Source of the DNA: an uncultured Sphingomonas sp. | GTDB taxonomy: Bacteria > Pseudomonadota > Alphaproteobacteria > Sphingomonadales > Sphingomonadaceae | Assembly: GCA_913775315.1 (NCBI GenBank) | Contig: CAJYIX010000005.1 | Span: 1 to 64,000, forward strand | Direction: 5' to 3' | Length of the DNA stretch: 64,000 nt | Shown here: one piece after another, positions 54,364 through 63,197 of the stretch | Layout: each line of letters opens with the position of its first letter | Numbering within the stretch: the stretch's first letter is position 1 | Position numbers and translations under genes: made by a program | The notes under the pieces: generated by a model | The model's database searches: none | The model's input: the letters and a program-made list of their open reading frames with translations, nothing else | What the model was told of the DNA's origin: nothing

Positions 54364-55670
54364 CCGAAGCTCCTGAGCAGCGCCATCGTCGTCGCCGCGG
54401 ACACCGGCTGGTCGTGCGGCTGGCGAAGGAACGCGTCGATCGCCTCGCGCGCGGCGATGGCGCGGTCGGCGGCAACGTCCTGGCCCGGCTTGTAGTCGCC
54501 GACCTGAAGCAGGATCTCGATCTCGGCGAGCTTGGCCAAGTGCGCGCGAAGCTGCGTCGCGGCGCCTTGCTGTGCGGCATCGGCCAGTTGCGGCATCAGA
54601 CGCGACAGGCTGCCCAGCACGTCGATGGCCGGGTAATGGCCCCGCGCGCCGAGCTTGCGCGACAAGTGGATATGCCCGTCGAGCAGCGAGCGCACTTCCT
54701 CGCCCACCGGATCGTCAACCTCATCCTCGAGCAGGACCGTGTAGAGCGCGGTGATCGCGCCGGTGTCGTCGGCGCCCGCCCGCTCGAACAGGCGCGGCAG
54801 TTCGGCGAAGACCGACGGGGGGAAGCCGCGGCGGACGGGCGGCTCGCCGCTCGCCAGCCCGATCTCGCGCAGTGCACGGGCGAAGCGCGTGACCGAATCC
54901 ATCAGGAGCAGCACGTGGCGACCCTCCGCGCGCAGCCCCTCCGCAATCGCGGTCGCGGCGTGCGCGGCGCGCGCGCGTTCCAGCGCGGGGCGGTCGGAGG
55001 TCGCGACGACGACGACCGATCGGGCAAGACCCTCTGCGCCCAGATTGTCCTCGACGAATTCGCGCACCTCGCGGCCGCGTTCGCCGATCAGCGCGATGAC
55101 GACGGCATCGGCGCGCGTCTGGCGGGCGAGGGTCGCGAGCAGCGTCGACTTGCCGCCGCCCGCCGCCGCGAACACGCCCATCCGCTGCCCCCGGCCGAGC
55201 GGCATGAGGCCGTCGATGGCGCGCACGCCCGTCTCGACCGGCGCGGTGATGCGCGCGCGCGACATGGGGTTCGGGCTGTCGCCGTAAAGCGCACGAAAGC
55301 CGTCGGCCTCGACCGGCGGCCCGCCGTCGAGCGGACGCAGCCGCGCATCGACGACGCGGCCGAGCAGCGCCGGGCCGACGGGCACGCGATCCTCACCGAC
55401 GCGGACGATGACCTCGGTCTCGCTCGACAACCCGCGCAGGTCGCCGAGCGGCGACAACAGCACTTCGCCATCGGCGAGGCCGACGACCTCTGCCGACAGC
55501 ACCTCCGCCCCGTCGCGGTCGAGCAGGGCACAGGTCTGGCCGATCCGTGCCGACAGGCCGGCGACGCGGATCGAGGTGCCGATCGCCCCGCGCACGCGCC
55601 CGCGCTGTTCGAACGCGGGCGCTTCGCCCAGCGTGCGGACGAGGTCCTGGACGCGTGCCTCAAGACTCAT
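54360..55670 (-). CDS. sctN: Type III secretion ATPase SctN
   Basis: A 436-residue F1-like ATPase that unfolds and feeds substrates to the export gate. Walker A AAAGGGKS (168-175), catalytic region [11 protein letters not shown] (Glu near 197), and Walker B LLLMDS (Asp258). The conserved C-terminal part [16 protein letters not shown] is seen. Length is standard for SctN. The surrounding secretin and lipoprotein ring genes mark it as injectisome and not FliI. Overlaps sctL by 11 bases. Confidence 0.95.
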   Translation of the reverse strand: MSLEARVQDLVRTLGEAPAFEQRGRVRGAIGTSIRVAGLSARIGQTCALLDRDGAEVLSAEVVGLADGEVLLSPLGDLRGLSSETEVIVRVGEDRVPVGPALLGRVVDARLRPLDGGPPVEADGFRALYGDSPNPMSRARITAPVETGVRAIDGLMPLGRGQRMGVFAAAGGGKSTLLATLARQTRADAVVIALIGERGREVREFVEDNLGAEGLARSVVVVATSDRPALERARAAHAATAIAEGLRAEGRHVLLLMDSVTRFARALREIGLASGEPPVRRGFPPSVFAELPRLFERAGADDTGAITALYTVLLEDEVDDPVGEEVRSLLDGHIHLSRKLGARGHYPAIDVLGSLSRLMPQLADAAQQGAATQLRAHLAKLAEIEILLQVGDYKPGQDVAADRAIAAREAIDAFLRQPHDQPVSAATTMALLRSFG

Positions 55671-56262
55671 CGGCGACTCCCCAGCGTTCGGCGACGCCCG
55701 CGATCTGGCGGTCGAGATCGGCGATGATCCGGCTGTCCGGCCCGGTGACGCGGCACTGCCGCTCGCCGAGCGTGGGATCGGCGCGGACTGTGACTTCGGC
55801 GCCGGGGTCGAGGCGGGCGAGGCCGGCTTCCACCTCTGCTGCGATGGTCGGCGTAACCTCGATGGCCACCGGCCCTTGTGGCACGACGGCGCGCGCCGCC
55901 CGCAACGCGACGCCCTGCATCACCGCCGCGTCGCCGAGGTCGCCGGCGATTTGACGCAGCGCGGTGAGGGCAAGCGCGGCGACTTCGGTTTCCGCCTGCG
56001 CGCGGTCGGCGGATGCCTGTGCCGCCAGCGCCGCGATTGCCTCGACAAAGGCGGCGCGGCCGGCGGCGTAGCCCGCTTCATGGCCGCTGCGGCGCGCTTC
56101 GGCTTCGGCCGCCTCGCGCGCTGCGTCGGCTGCCGCGGCCTCGGTCCGAAGGCGCTCAATCAGGGCCAGCGCGTCGGTCAGGTGGGCGCGGTCGCGGGCC
56201 TTCACGATCGGGCGATCCGTCGAGAGCAGCGCGCCGTCGCTGCGATGGAGGATGAAGTTCAT
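55660..56262 (-). CDS. sctL: Type III secretion stator SctL (YscL/FliH-like)
   Basis: A 200-residue protein: Ala/Glu/Arg-rich coiled-coil N-terminal half (about 30-100), and a C-terminal domain (about 105-200) with [21 protein letters not shown] and [21 protein letters not shown] as in SctL/FliH. It binds SctN and links it to SctQ. Overlaps sctK by four bases. Confidence 0.82.
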   Translation of the reverse strand: MNFILHRSDGALLSTDRPIVKARDRAHLTDALALIERLRTEAAAADAAREAAEAEARRSGHEAGYAAGRAAFVEAIAALAAQASADRAQAETEVAALALTALRQIAGDLGDAAVMQGVALRAARAVVPQGPVAIEVTPTIAAEVEAGLARLDPGAEVTVRADPTLGERQCRVTGPDSRIIADLDRQIAGVAERWGVADES

Positions 56263-56714
56263 GCCGCGATTAACTCTGCCGCCGCGACGTGCGCCGGATC
56301 GCCGTAGTCGGCAAGCACGGCCAACTGCATGGCGAGCGCAGCGGGCAGCGCCGCTTCCGCGATCCGGCGTCCGGTCTCGCCGAGCAAGTCCGCCGGCGGC
56401 AACGGCGCATCCCCGCCGGGGGGCAGGTCGAGTACCGCTTCCAGCCGATCCTCGCCCACCGCCGTCGCCAGCCCGCGCAGCGTCGCGCCGTCGATCACCT
56501 CGGGCAGCGCGTCACGGGCGGCGATCAGGGCGGTAAGGCGCCAGACCTGCTCGCGCCCCTCGTCGGGCATTGCCGGCCAGCGCGGCCAGCCCAGCAGGTC
56601 GCCCAGCGAGCCTGCCCGCCCGCGGCGATCAAGCAGGCGCGCGGCTCGTGTGGTCGAAACCCCCGCCGCCCGCGCTGTCGCGAGCGAGGTATAGAGACGG
56701 TCGCGCTCGCTCAA
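56259..56714 (-). CDS. sctK: SctK-like type III secretion sorting-platform protein
   Basis: A 151-residue protein read from TTG 56714, overlapping the sctJ stop (CTTGAG). A longer in-frame ATG far upstream would run through sctJ and is rejected. Features: RLYTSLATARAAGV, a Trp-rich LGDLLGWPRWPAM block, and Ala-rich helices. Little sequence identity to known SctK is expected, since the family is fast-evolving. The position between sctJ and sctL is the standard one, as in Hrp2 and Ysc operons. The call is by synteny. Confidence 0.6.
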   Translation of the reverse strand: MSERDRLYTSLATARAAGVSTTRAARLLDRRGRAGSLGDLLGWPRWPAMPDEGREQVWRLTALIAARDALPEVIDGATLRGLATAVGEDRLEAVLDLPPGGDAPLPPADLLGETGRRIAEAALPAALAMQLAVLADYGDPAHVAAAELIAA

Positions 56715-57454
56715 GGCTTCGGCTCCACCGTGGCGGGAACGCCCGCGGGCTTGCGGCGACGACGCAGCAGCAGGACGACGGGCCACGCGACCACGCCCAG
56801 CACGAGCAGGACGCGCATCAATGGCGTATCGAACTGCGCCACCGACAGGTCGCGCTGGACGGGCGCCGCCTGGCTGGGAAACATCACGACCGACACCTTG
56901 TCGTATTGAAGCCCCTCGACCGAGTTGGTGACGAGGCTCTTGATCGCGCCGGTCTGGCTGCGCAGCTCGAAGCCCGGCTGATACTTGACGAACACCGCTG
57001 CGGACGACGGCTTGGTCTTGTCCGACAAGGGATCGACTTCCGGGATCGCCAGATGCACGCGCGCCTCGACCACGCCGTCGATCGCGCTGACCGTGCGGCT
57101 CAGCTCTTGGGACAGACCGTAGATCAGCCGCGCGCGCTCCTCCACCGGCGAAGACACGAATCCCTTCTTGGCGAACACGTCGCCCAGCGACTGGAACTCG
57201 TCGCGGGGCAGGCCCTGTGCCTTCAGCACCTCGACCGCGCGGGCGAACTGGTCCTGGCTGACCGTGATCGACCATTCCCCCTCGCCCGAGGCCTGCTTAG
57301 TCGCGCTGATGTTCGCGCCGCGCAGCGCCGCGATCATCTCGTTCGCCTGCGGTTCCTTGAGCTTGCCATAGACCTCCTGCTCGCCGCAGCCCGACAGGGT
57401 GGCGGCGGCGAGGATCAGGCCGATCGGCATCAGACGGCGCGTAAGGGCGCGCAT
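56711..57454 (-). CDS. sctJ: Type III secretion inner-ring lipoprotein SctJ
   Basis: A 247-residue lipoprotein with lipobox TLSGC (Cys23), two periplasmic ring-building motifs (KLKEPQANEMIAALRGANISA; SVSAIDGVVEARVHLAIPEVDP and KSSVTNSVEGL region), and a C-terminal membrane segment (about 208-230) followed by Arg-rich tail. The length matches SctJ and is far shorter than flagellar FliF. Overlaps sctK by four bases. Confidence 0.95.
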   Translation of the reverse strand: MRALTRRLMPIGLILAAATLSGCGEQEVYGKLKEPQANEMIAALRGANISATKQASGEGEWSITVSQDQFARAVEVLKAQGLPRDEFQSLGDVFAKKGFVSSPVEERARLIYGLSQELSRTVSAIDGVVEARVHLAIPEVDPLSDKTKPSSAAVFVKYQPGFELRSQTGAIKSLVTNSVEGLQYDKVSVVMFPSQAAPVQRDLSVAQFDTPLMRVLLVLGVVAWPVVLLLRRRRKPAGVPATVEPKP

Positions 57455-57472
57455 AGGCTTCTCCCGTCCGCC

Positions 57473-57874
57473 TCAGCTCTGCTGGCGGAACAGTTGCTGG
57501 ACGCCATCCGAGCTGCGGTTGGCGATGTTGGAGGTGAGCTGGCAGTGGAACATGAACTCCTGACAGCGCATCGTGAGGTTCACGATCTCGCCCGGCGTCA
57601 GCTCCCCGCCGGAGGTCTCGGCGGTGCGGGCATAGTCCGACACCGACTTGGCCTCCGTATTCACCTTGTCGAGCGTGCCGAGCAGGTCCTTGACCGCGGG
57701 GGGCACGTCGCTGGCGCCGCCGACGCGCTGCGCCGACTGTGCCGCCATGGCGTTCTCGAACTGGGCGGTGGCCTCCGGCCCGACCTGCTGCGGCATGGCG
57801 GGGGCGATGTCGAACGACTTCGCACCCACCATTTCCGGCGACGCCGCCTGTGCGGCGATGGCCTCGATCGACAC
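57473..57874 (-). CDS. sctI: Type III secretion inner-rod protein SctI
   Basis: A 133-residue protein. The C-terminal half (GGELTPGEIVNLTMRCQEFMFHCQLTSNIANRSSDGVQQLFRQQ) is the SctI/HrpB2 pattern: LTPGE..., amphipathic helix, final QLF-RQQ. The N-terminus is disordered and Ala/Gln-rich. Eighteen bases before sctJ, the standard order. Confidence 0.82.
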   Translation of the reverse strand: MSIEAIAAQAASPEMVGAKSFDIAPAMPQQVGPEATAQFENAMAAQSAQRVGGASDVPPAVKDLLGTLDKVNTEAKSVSDYARTAETSGGELTPGEIVNLTMRCQEFMFHCQLTSNIANRSSDGVQQLFRQQS

Positions 57875-57879
57875 CGGCG

Positions 57880-58206
57880 TCAGCCCTTGCGCGCCATCGT
57901 CTCGAGCGCCTTGGAGACGCTGTCGAGCGAGGTATGCGAGCTGTTCGACAGGAAGCTCATCTTCATCGATTCGGCAGTGAGCTGCGTGATGGCGGAGGGC
58001 GTGTCGCCGCCGTCGTTCGCCATCAGGTCGCTGCGCTGCTCGATCGCCGACGCCTGCCGGTCGAGCGCGTTGCCCCAGGCGGCGGCGAACGCCTCGAACC
58101 AGTTGCCCGATCCGTTGCGGGCTGGTCGCTGGGTGTTGAGCGGGGCGGCGGCCATGGTGGACAGGTCGGTGGCGACCGGCATGCTGTTGATCTGGGTCAC
58201 GGGCAC
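57880..58206 (-). CDS. Candidate type III secretion needle protein SctF
   Basis: A 108-residue protein with two predicted helices. The C-terminal ~45 residues (DTPSAITQLTAESMKMSFLSNSSHTSLDSVSKALETMARKG) line up in spacing with the needle pattern of a Pro-containing turn, hydrophobic helix, Lys-x-Ser and Ser-x-x-Lys near the end. An extra N-terminal ~30 residues are not usual for needles (about 80 residues). Located between sctD and sctI. Needle or chaperone-like partner; I favour needle, with moderate confidence. Confidence 0.5.
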   Translation of the reverse strand: MPVTQINSMPVATDLSTMAAAPLNTQRPARNGSGNWFEAFAAAWGNALDRQASAIEQRSDLMANDGGDTPSAITQLTAESMKMSFLSNSSHTSLDSVSKALETMARKG

Positions 58207-58222
58207 TCTCCTTCGGGGGATT

Positions 58223-59362
58223 TCAGAGACGAAGTTCTTCGACGCGGCCGTCCTTCTCGAAGCGGACGAGGCCGTGTTCGACGGCGATCAGGCGGTGCCC
58301 GGTCGGCAGGACCGAGCCGGGAAACCAGCGCGAGCCATCGGCGGTGGCGATATGCGGCGGATCCTCGACCACGGTGGCGAGGCCGGTGCCGCTGGAGGCG
58401 AACAGCGTTTGGAGCGGGTTGCCGCCGCGGCTGTCGTCGACGCGGAAGCTCACGCGGCGCAGGCCGGGCAGGTCGCGCGACAGGATCTGGCGAAGCTGGT
58501 CCTGCCGGTCGGCCGGCAGATAAGGCGCCTCGACCGCGATGCCGCCCAGCCCCGAGGGCACCGCGCGCGCGTCGAGGCCCTGTGCGGTCAGGATATCGGT
58601 GGCCGCGCTCGCCAGCGACTGGGCCGAACTCACGTCGACCATGACGGGGCCGTAAGCCTGCTGCGCGATCTCCCGAACGCGGGCGATATCGCCCTCGCTC
58701 TCGACCGCACCCGCGACGACGAGGCCGCCGCTGGGATTGCGCGTCACCTCGAGCGCGCGATAGCCGGCGTCACGGTACGCGCTTTCGAGCGAGGCGGGGC
58801 CGCCGAACTGTTCCTCGATGAACGCGCCGGTTGGGCCGGCAGCGGCGGCGACGAGCATGATCGCGGCGCTGGCGATCGCGACGTGCATGACGCTCACCCG
58901 CTCGGAGACGGTGGACAGTGCGGTGCGGCCCATCGCCTCCGCGCGGTCGAGCATCGTCGGCGCGGCGAGCGGCGTGACCGGCGTCGCGATCGGGCCCGCC
59001 GCTACCTCGGTCGCGTCGGTCCAGCGCGGCGACGCGCGCTCGCCATGCGCGACGAGGTGCTCGCCCAGGCGGAAGGGGAGGTAGGGCGGCAGGCGCGCTT
59101 CGTCGCCCGCCGCCAGCGTCCGCCCGAGCAGCTCGACCTGCCCCGACAGGACGCGCAGGTCCGCCGCGCCGTCGCCCAGCGTCAGCTCGACCGCGCACCC
59201 CTGGCACCCCGCGCCGCGCAGCACGACGTCGTTGGCAAGGCCGTGGCCGATGCACACGCGCCGGTCGCGGGCGAGGGGATAATCCTTGCCCGCCAGCCGC
59301 CCGCCGACGATGCGGAGGACGGCGGCAAGGTCGGTTGCCGGGGTGGCGCGATGCTGGGTCAT
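58223..59362 (-). CDS. sctD: Type III secretion inner-membrane ring protein SctD
   Basis: A 379-residue protein with an N-terminal FHA-like cytoplasmic domain (about 15-105), a single membrane segment (about 158-178), and periplasmic BON-like ring-building motifs (about 195-345: ARVREIAQQAYGPVMVDVSSAQ...VSFRVDDSRGG). This is the SctD/PrgH architecture. It joins SctC to the inner ring. Overlaps sctC by four bases. Confidence 0.83.
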   Translation of the reverse strand: MTQHRATPATDLAAVLRIVGGRLAGKDYPLARDRRVCIGHGLANDVVLRGAGCQGCAVELTLGDGAADLRVLSGQVELLGRTLAAGDEARLPPYLPFRLGEHLVAHGERASPRWTDATEVAAGPIATPVTPLAAPTMLDRAEAMGRTALSTVSERVSVMHVAIASAAIMLVAAAAGPTGAFIEEQFGGPASLESAYRDAGYRALEVTRNPSGGLVVAGAVESEGDIARVREIAQQAYGPVMVDVSSAQSLASAATDILTAQGLDARAVPSGLGGIAVEAPYLPADRQDQLRQILSRDLPGLRRVSFRVDDSRGGNPLQTLFASSGTGLATVVEDPPHIATADGSRWFPGSVLPTGHRLIAVEHGLVRFEKDGRVEELRL

Positions 59363-61236
59363 GGCTTGCCCTTCTTCTCTTGGAGCACCGGCGGCGTCAG
59401 CGGATTGCCGCTGGGCAGCCGCGCGGTGACCTCGGCCCCGCCCGGTACCGGCAGCGCGGCGACGGCGCCGCCCGGCTGGACCTGATCGAGGCGAATGATG
59501 CGCGGGGTGATGAGGAACAGCCGCTCGGTCTGCTGGCGGTTGCGGTTGCGCGTCTTGAACAGCTCGCCGAGGATCGGAATGTCGCCGAGCAGCGGGATCT
59601 TCGATTCCGCATCGAATTGTGCGTTGACGGTCAGGCCGCCGAGCAGAAGGCCCTCGCCCTCGTTAATCATCGCCTGCGTGTTGACGCTGGCGCGCTCGAC
59701 CACCGGAATGTCGTCGACTTCCTGGTTCAGGAGCGTACCGTCCTCGACCCCCACGACCATGCGGATGCGCGGCTGGCCGTTGTCGATCAGGACGTGCGGA
59801 TTGACGCGCAGCACGGTACCGGCGGTCACGTTGAACAGGTCCACCTGCCGGTCGCCGGCGATGCGGACGTAGAAGGTGCGCGTGCGGTCGAACACGGCCT
59901 CGATGTTCGACAGCGTGACGATCTGGGGCCGCGAGACGATCTTGGCCGCCCCCTTGCGCTCCAGCGCGGAGATGCGGCCGATGAATTCGCGATTGGCGCC
60001 GATCACGCCCGACAGCGACAGCCCCTCGTTCACCGCCCCCAGCCGGCTGATGTCGTTCGCCGGATTGCCCGAGCGGCGCAGGATATCGCCACCGAACAAT
60101 GCGTTGAATCCCTGGCTCCGGATCCGCCAGTCGATGCCGAGGTCGCGCAGCTTCTCGATGTTGAGGTCGATGATCGTCGCTTCGAGCTCGACGATCTGCG
60201 GCGCGATGTCGAGCGCGCGGACCAGCCCTTCGTACGCCGGCATGTTTTCGGGCCGGTCGCGCACGATGACGGCGTTCAGCGAGGGGTCGATCGCGATCCG
60301 CGGACCGCCCTGCGGCCCCGGCTCGCGGGCCGAGGCGACGGGGACGGGCGTCGCGGGCGGCAGGCCGAGATACTCGTCGTCATAGGGGGCAAGCTGTGCC
60401 GTCTGGCCCGGATCGGGGGCAGTGCTGTTAAGGCCGCGCCCACCGAGGCGCTGCGCGCTCTGGCGAAGCGTGCGACCGCCATAGCTGCCGCTGACGCCAG
60501 CAACCGCCGAACCGTCGCCCATGATCCGGCTCAAGGACGTGCCGACACCCGGCACGGTCAGCTCGCGCCCGCCCGCCACCAGCTTGGTGTCGTCGGCGCG
60601 CGCATAGCGCAGGTAGAAGACGCGCAGCTCGTAGGGCTCGATATAGCTCGGTCCCTGCGCCGCGGCCGGGGCGATCTGCGCCGTGTTCGGCCCGGTGCCG
60701 CCCATTCCCGGCATCGACCGGTTGGGCGCGGCGGCGGCAAGCTGCTGCACCTGGTCTAGGAAGCGCGGCACGCCGGTCGCCAGGATCGTCGCGTCGCCGG
60801 TCGGGCGCACGCGGTTGGTCGCGTCGGCCAGCCCGGCATCGGACACGCCCGCCGCCAGTTCGGGGGCGCGGCCGGCGGGGACGGACACGGTGCGGCTCTC
60901 GACCTGATCGGCCGAATAGACCGTCACCACCGATCCGTCATAATAGGCGATCAGGTTGAACGCGCGCGACACCTGGTTCCACACCTGAGCCGGCGCGCCG
61001 GAGAAGCGGCCGTTGATCTTGCCCGTGACGCGCGCATCGACGTTGACCGTCAGGCCTGCGGAGGAAAAGAACTCGCGCACGAAGGCGCCGACGTCCTGGT
61101 TGCGCGGGGTGAGCGTCACCGGCCGCGTGCGGAAGGGCGGGTCGGCGGCGATGGTCGGCTGCGGCGCCGCCAGCATCAGCGCCGCGATGGCGGCGGTGGC
61201 GGTGCCGGTCAGCGTAAAGGTCCGTGCAAGGCTCAC
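59359..61236 (-). CDS. sctC: Type III secretion outer-membrane secretin SctC
   Basis: A 625-residue secretin with signal peptide (about 1-31). N0 domain (about 38-115: VGAFVREFFSSAGLTVNVDARVTGKINGRF), N1 and N3 ring domains, then the secretin core from about residue 340: IVELEATIIDLNIEKLRDLGIDW, KIVSRPQIVTLSN and the signature IPLLGDIPILGELFK. Ends in a short Pro-rich tail. Presence of a secretin is what separates an injectisome from a flagellum. No pilotin gene is visible. Confidence 0.96.
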   Translation of the reverse strand: MSLARTFTLTGTATAAIAALMLAAPQPTIAADPPFRTRPVTLTPRNQDVGAFVREFFSSAGLTVNVDARVTGKINGRFSGAPAQVWNQVSRAFNLIAYYDGSVVTVYSADQVESRTVSVPAGRAPELAAGVSDAGLADATNRVRPTGDATILATGVPRFLDQVQQLAAAAPNRSMPGMGGTGPNTAQIAPAAAQGPSYIEPYELRVFYLRYARADDTKLVAGGRELTVPGVGTSLSRIMGDGSAVAGVSGSYGGRTLRQSAQRLGGRGLNSTAPDPGQTAQLAPYDDEYLGLPPATPVPVASAREPGPQGGPRIAIDPSLNAVIVRDRPENMPAYEGLVRALDIAPQIVELEATIIDLNIEKLRDLGIDWRIRSQGFNALFGGDILRRSGNPANDISRLGAVNEGLSLSGVIGANREFIGRISALERKGAAKIVSRPQIVTLSNIEAVFDRTRTFYVRIAGDRQVDLFNVTAGTVLRVNPHVLIDNGQPRIRMVVGVEDGTLLNQEVDDIPVVERASVNTQAMINEGEGLLLGGLTVNAQFDAESKIPLLGDIPILGELFKTRNRNRQQTERLFLITPRIIRLDQVQPGGAVAALPVPGGAEVTARLPSGNPLTPPVLQEKKGKP

Positions 61237-63197
61237 TCAGTCGCTCCCATATCGTTGTTCTCCAGGGCGGCAGGGGTCCGGTCGAGCTGTCCCACCACGT
61301 CCAACGGGATCGACGGCGACAGCTCGTTGAAGGCGAGGATCGGCACCTCGAACAGGTCGGGGCCGACCAGACGGCGCAGCGGCCGACGAAGCTCGAACGC
61401 GGTCAGCACCGCGCGCGCGCCGGTCGAGGCGACCTGTTCGCGCAGCATCGCGATCATCTGGCGCGCATGGTCGGGCTCCATCGCCAGCCGGGCGACGCCG
61501 TCGACGATGCGGATATTGTCGCGCAGGAACCGCTCCAGCGCAGCGCCGACCACGAGGACGGGGAAGCGCCCATCGACGACATGCGGCAGCGACAGGTAGC
61601 GCTTGAGCGAATTGCGCGTGAGGTCGGCGATCGGGATTGCGTTCCGCTCCGCCTGACCCGCCTCCGCAATCGCCTCCAGCACGTCGCGCATGTTGCGCAG
61701 CGGCACTTCTTCTTCGGCGAGAAGACGGAGTACCTCGGCGATCTTCGATGGCGGGACCGCGCGGACGACTTCCTTGACCACGTCGGGATAATCGGTGCCG
61801 ACACGGTTGAGCAGCGCGGTCGTTTCCTGAAGGCCGAGGAAGCGGCCGATCTCGCGCCGGAGCATCGCCTCCAGCGCGGGCGCGACCTGTGACAGGTCCT
61901 CGCCTTCGATAGCGCCACTGGCGACGGGGGCGTCGTGGACGTACGCGGCCCACTTGCCCGGCGCGCCCGCGGACAGCGCCTTGGGCTCGATCGCGGCGGC
62001 GGGAAGGGGCAGGCCGGTGCGTTCCTGCACCCGCTCGAGCATCGCGGCGATACCGTCGGCGAGTTGCGCAACGCGCGAGGCATCGAGGCCGGGCGCGGCA
62101 ACCTCGATCAGCAGCGGGCGCACCTGACGCGGGGCGGGGGCGCGGACCTCGACCTCGGTCGGCATGACCGCGGGACGATGATCGACGCGCGCCCACTTCG
62201 CATCGATCCACTTGCGCGTGGTCGGATGCTGCATCGCGCCGCCGCCGAGCAGGGCGGAGGCGAGGCCGAGGAAGACCAGCGTCGGGAAGCCGGGGATCAG
62301 GCCCATCAGCACGCAGATGCCGCCGGCGATGAACAGCACGCGGGGCTTTCCGCCCATCTGCGCCGCGATCGCGGGGCCGAGGTCGCGCTCGGCATCCTCG
62401 TCGGTGGTGCGCGTGACCAGCAGGCCCGCGGCCATCGCACTGAACAGCGCGGGCAGCTGCGCGACGAGGCCGTCGCCGATCGTCAGGATCGAATAGGTCT
62501 CGACCGCGTCGCCGATCTCCATGCCCCGCGAGAACATGCCGACCGCGAGCCCGCCGATCAGGTTGACGAGCACGATGACGATCGAGGCGATCGCGTCGCC
62601 CTTCACGAACTTCATCGCGCCGTCGAGGCTGCCGTGCAGCTTCGATTCGTTTTCGAGCGTACGGCGGCGTGCCCGCGCCTCGTCCTTGGTGATGAGGCCT
62701 GAGCGCAGATCGCTGTCGATCGACAGCTGCTTGCCCGGCATCGCGTCTAGGCTGAAGCGCGCCGCGACCTCCGCCACGCGTTCCGCGCCCTTCGAGATCA
62801 CGATGAACTGGACGATCGTGATGATGAGGAACACGACCAGCCCGACGACGAGCTCGCCGCCGGCCACCATCTCACCGAATTGCTGGACGATGTGCCCGGC
62901 GTGCGCCTGGGTCAGGATCATGCGCGTCGCCGCGATGGACAGCGACAGGCGGAACAGCGTGCTGAGCAGGAGCACGGTCGGGAAGGTCGAGAAATCCAGC
63001 GGCTTGTGGATATAGAGCGCGCTCAAGAGCAGCAGCACGCCGATCGTGATGTTCGCCGCGATCAGGATGTCGAGGACGAGCGCCGGCAGCGGCAGAATGA
63101 GCAGCGCGACGATCGCCACCACGCCCGCGACGAGCATGACGTCGGCGGGACGCAGCCCCCCGCGCGGCAGGCGGGCCAGGAGCGCGGCGGCGCTCAC
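61233..63197 (-). CDS. sctV: Type III secretion export gate protein SctV
   Basis: A 654-residue FlhA/SctV family protein: about seven or eight membrane segments (20-320) with FHIPEP-type sequences (PAPALVLDILIAANITIGVLLL, RLSLSIAATRMILTQAHAG, EVAARFSLDAMPGKQLSIDSDLRSG), and a cytoplasmic ring domain (340-654) with RAVPPSKIAEVLRLLAEEEVPLRNM and FELRRPLRRLVGPDLFEVPILAFNELSP. It forms the nonameric export gate. Upstream gene overlaps by four bases. Confidence 0.97.
   Translation of the reverse strand: MSAAALLARLPRGGLRPADVMLVAGVVAIVALLILPLPALVLDILIAANITIGVLLLLSALYIHKPLDFSTFPTVLLLSTLFRLSLSIAATRMILTQAHAGHIVQQFGEMVAGGELVVGLVVFLIITIVQFIVISKGAERVAEVAARFSLDAMPGKQLSIDSDLRSGLITKDEARARRRTLENESKLHGSLDGAMKFVKGDAIASIVIVLVNLIGGLAVGMFSRGMEIGDAVETYSILTIGDGLVAQLPALFSAMAAGLLVTRTTDEDAERDLGPAIAAQMGGKPRVLFIAGGICVLMGLIPGFPTLVFLGLASALLGGGAMQHPTTRKWIDAKWARVDHRPAVMPTEVEVRAPAPRQVRPLLIEVAAPGLDASRVAQLADGIAAMLERVQERTGLPLPAAAIEPKALSAGAPGKWAAYVHDAPVASGAIEGEDLSQVAPALEAMLRREIGRFLGLQETTALLNRVGTDYPDVVKEVVRAVPPSKIAEVLRLLAEEEVPLRNMRDVLEAIAEAGQAERNAIPIADLTRNSLKRYLSLPHVVDGRFPVLVVGAALERFLRDNIRIVDGVARLAMEPDHARQMIAMLREQVASTGARAVLTAFELRRPLRRLVGPDLFEVPILAFNELSPSIPLDVVGQLDRTPAALENNDMGATE

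Noticed and set aside
56570..59485. 971-codon plus-strand open frame
   Set aside because: It runs antisense to sctK, sctJ, sctI, the needle candidate and sctD, all of which have recognisable features; Arg/Ala-rich shadow.
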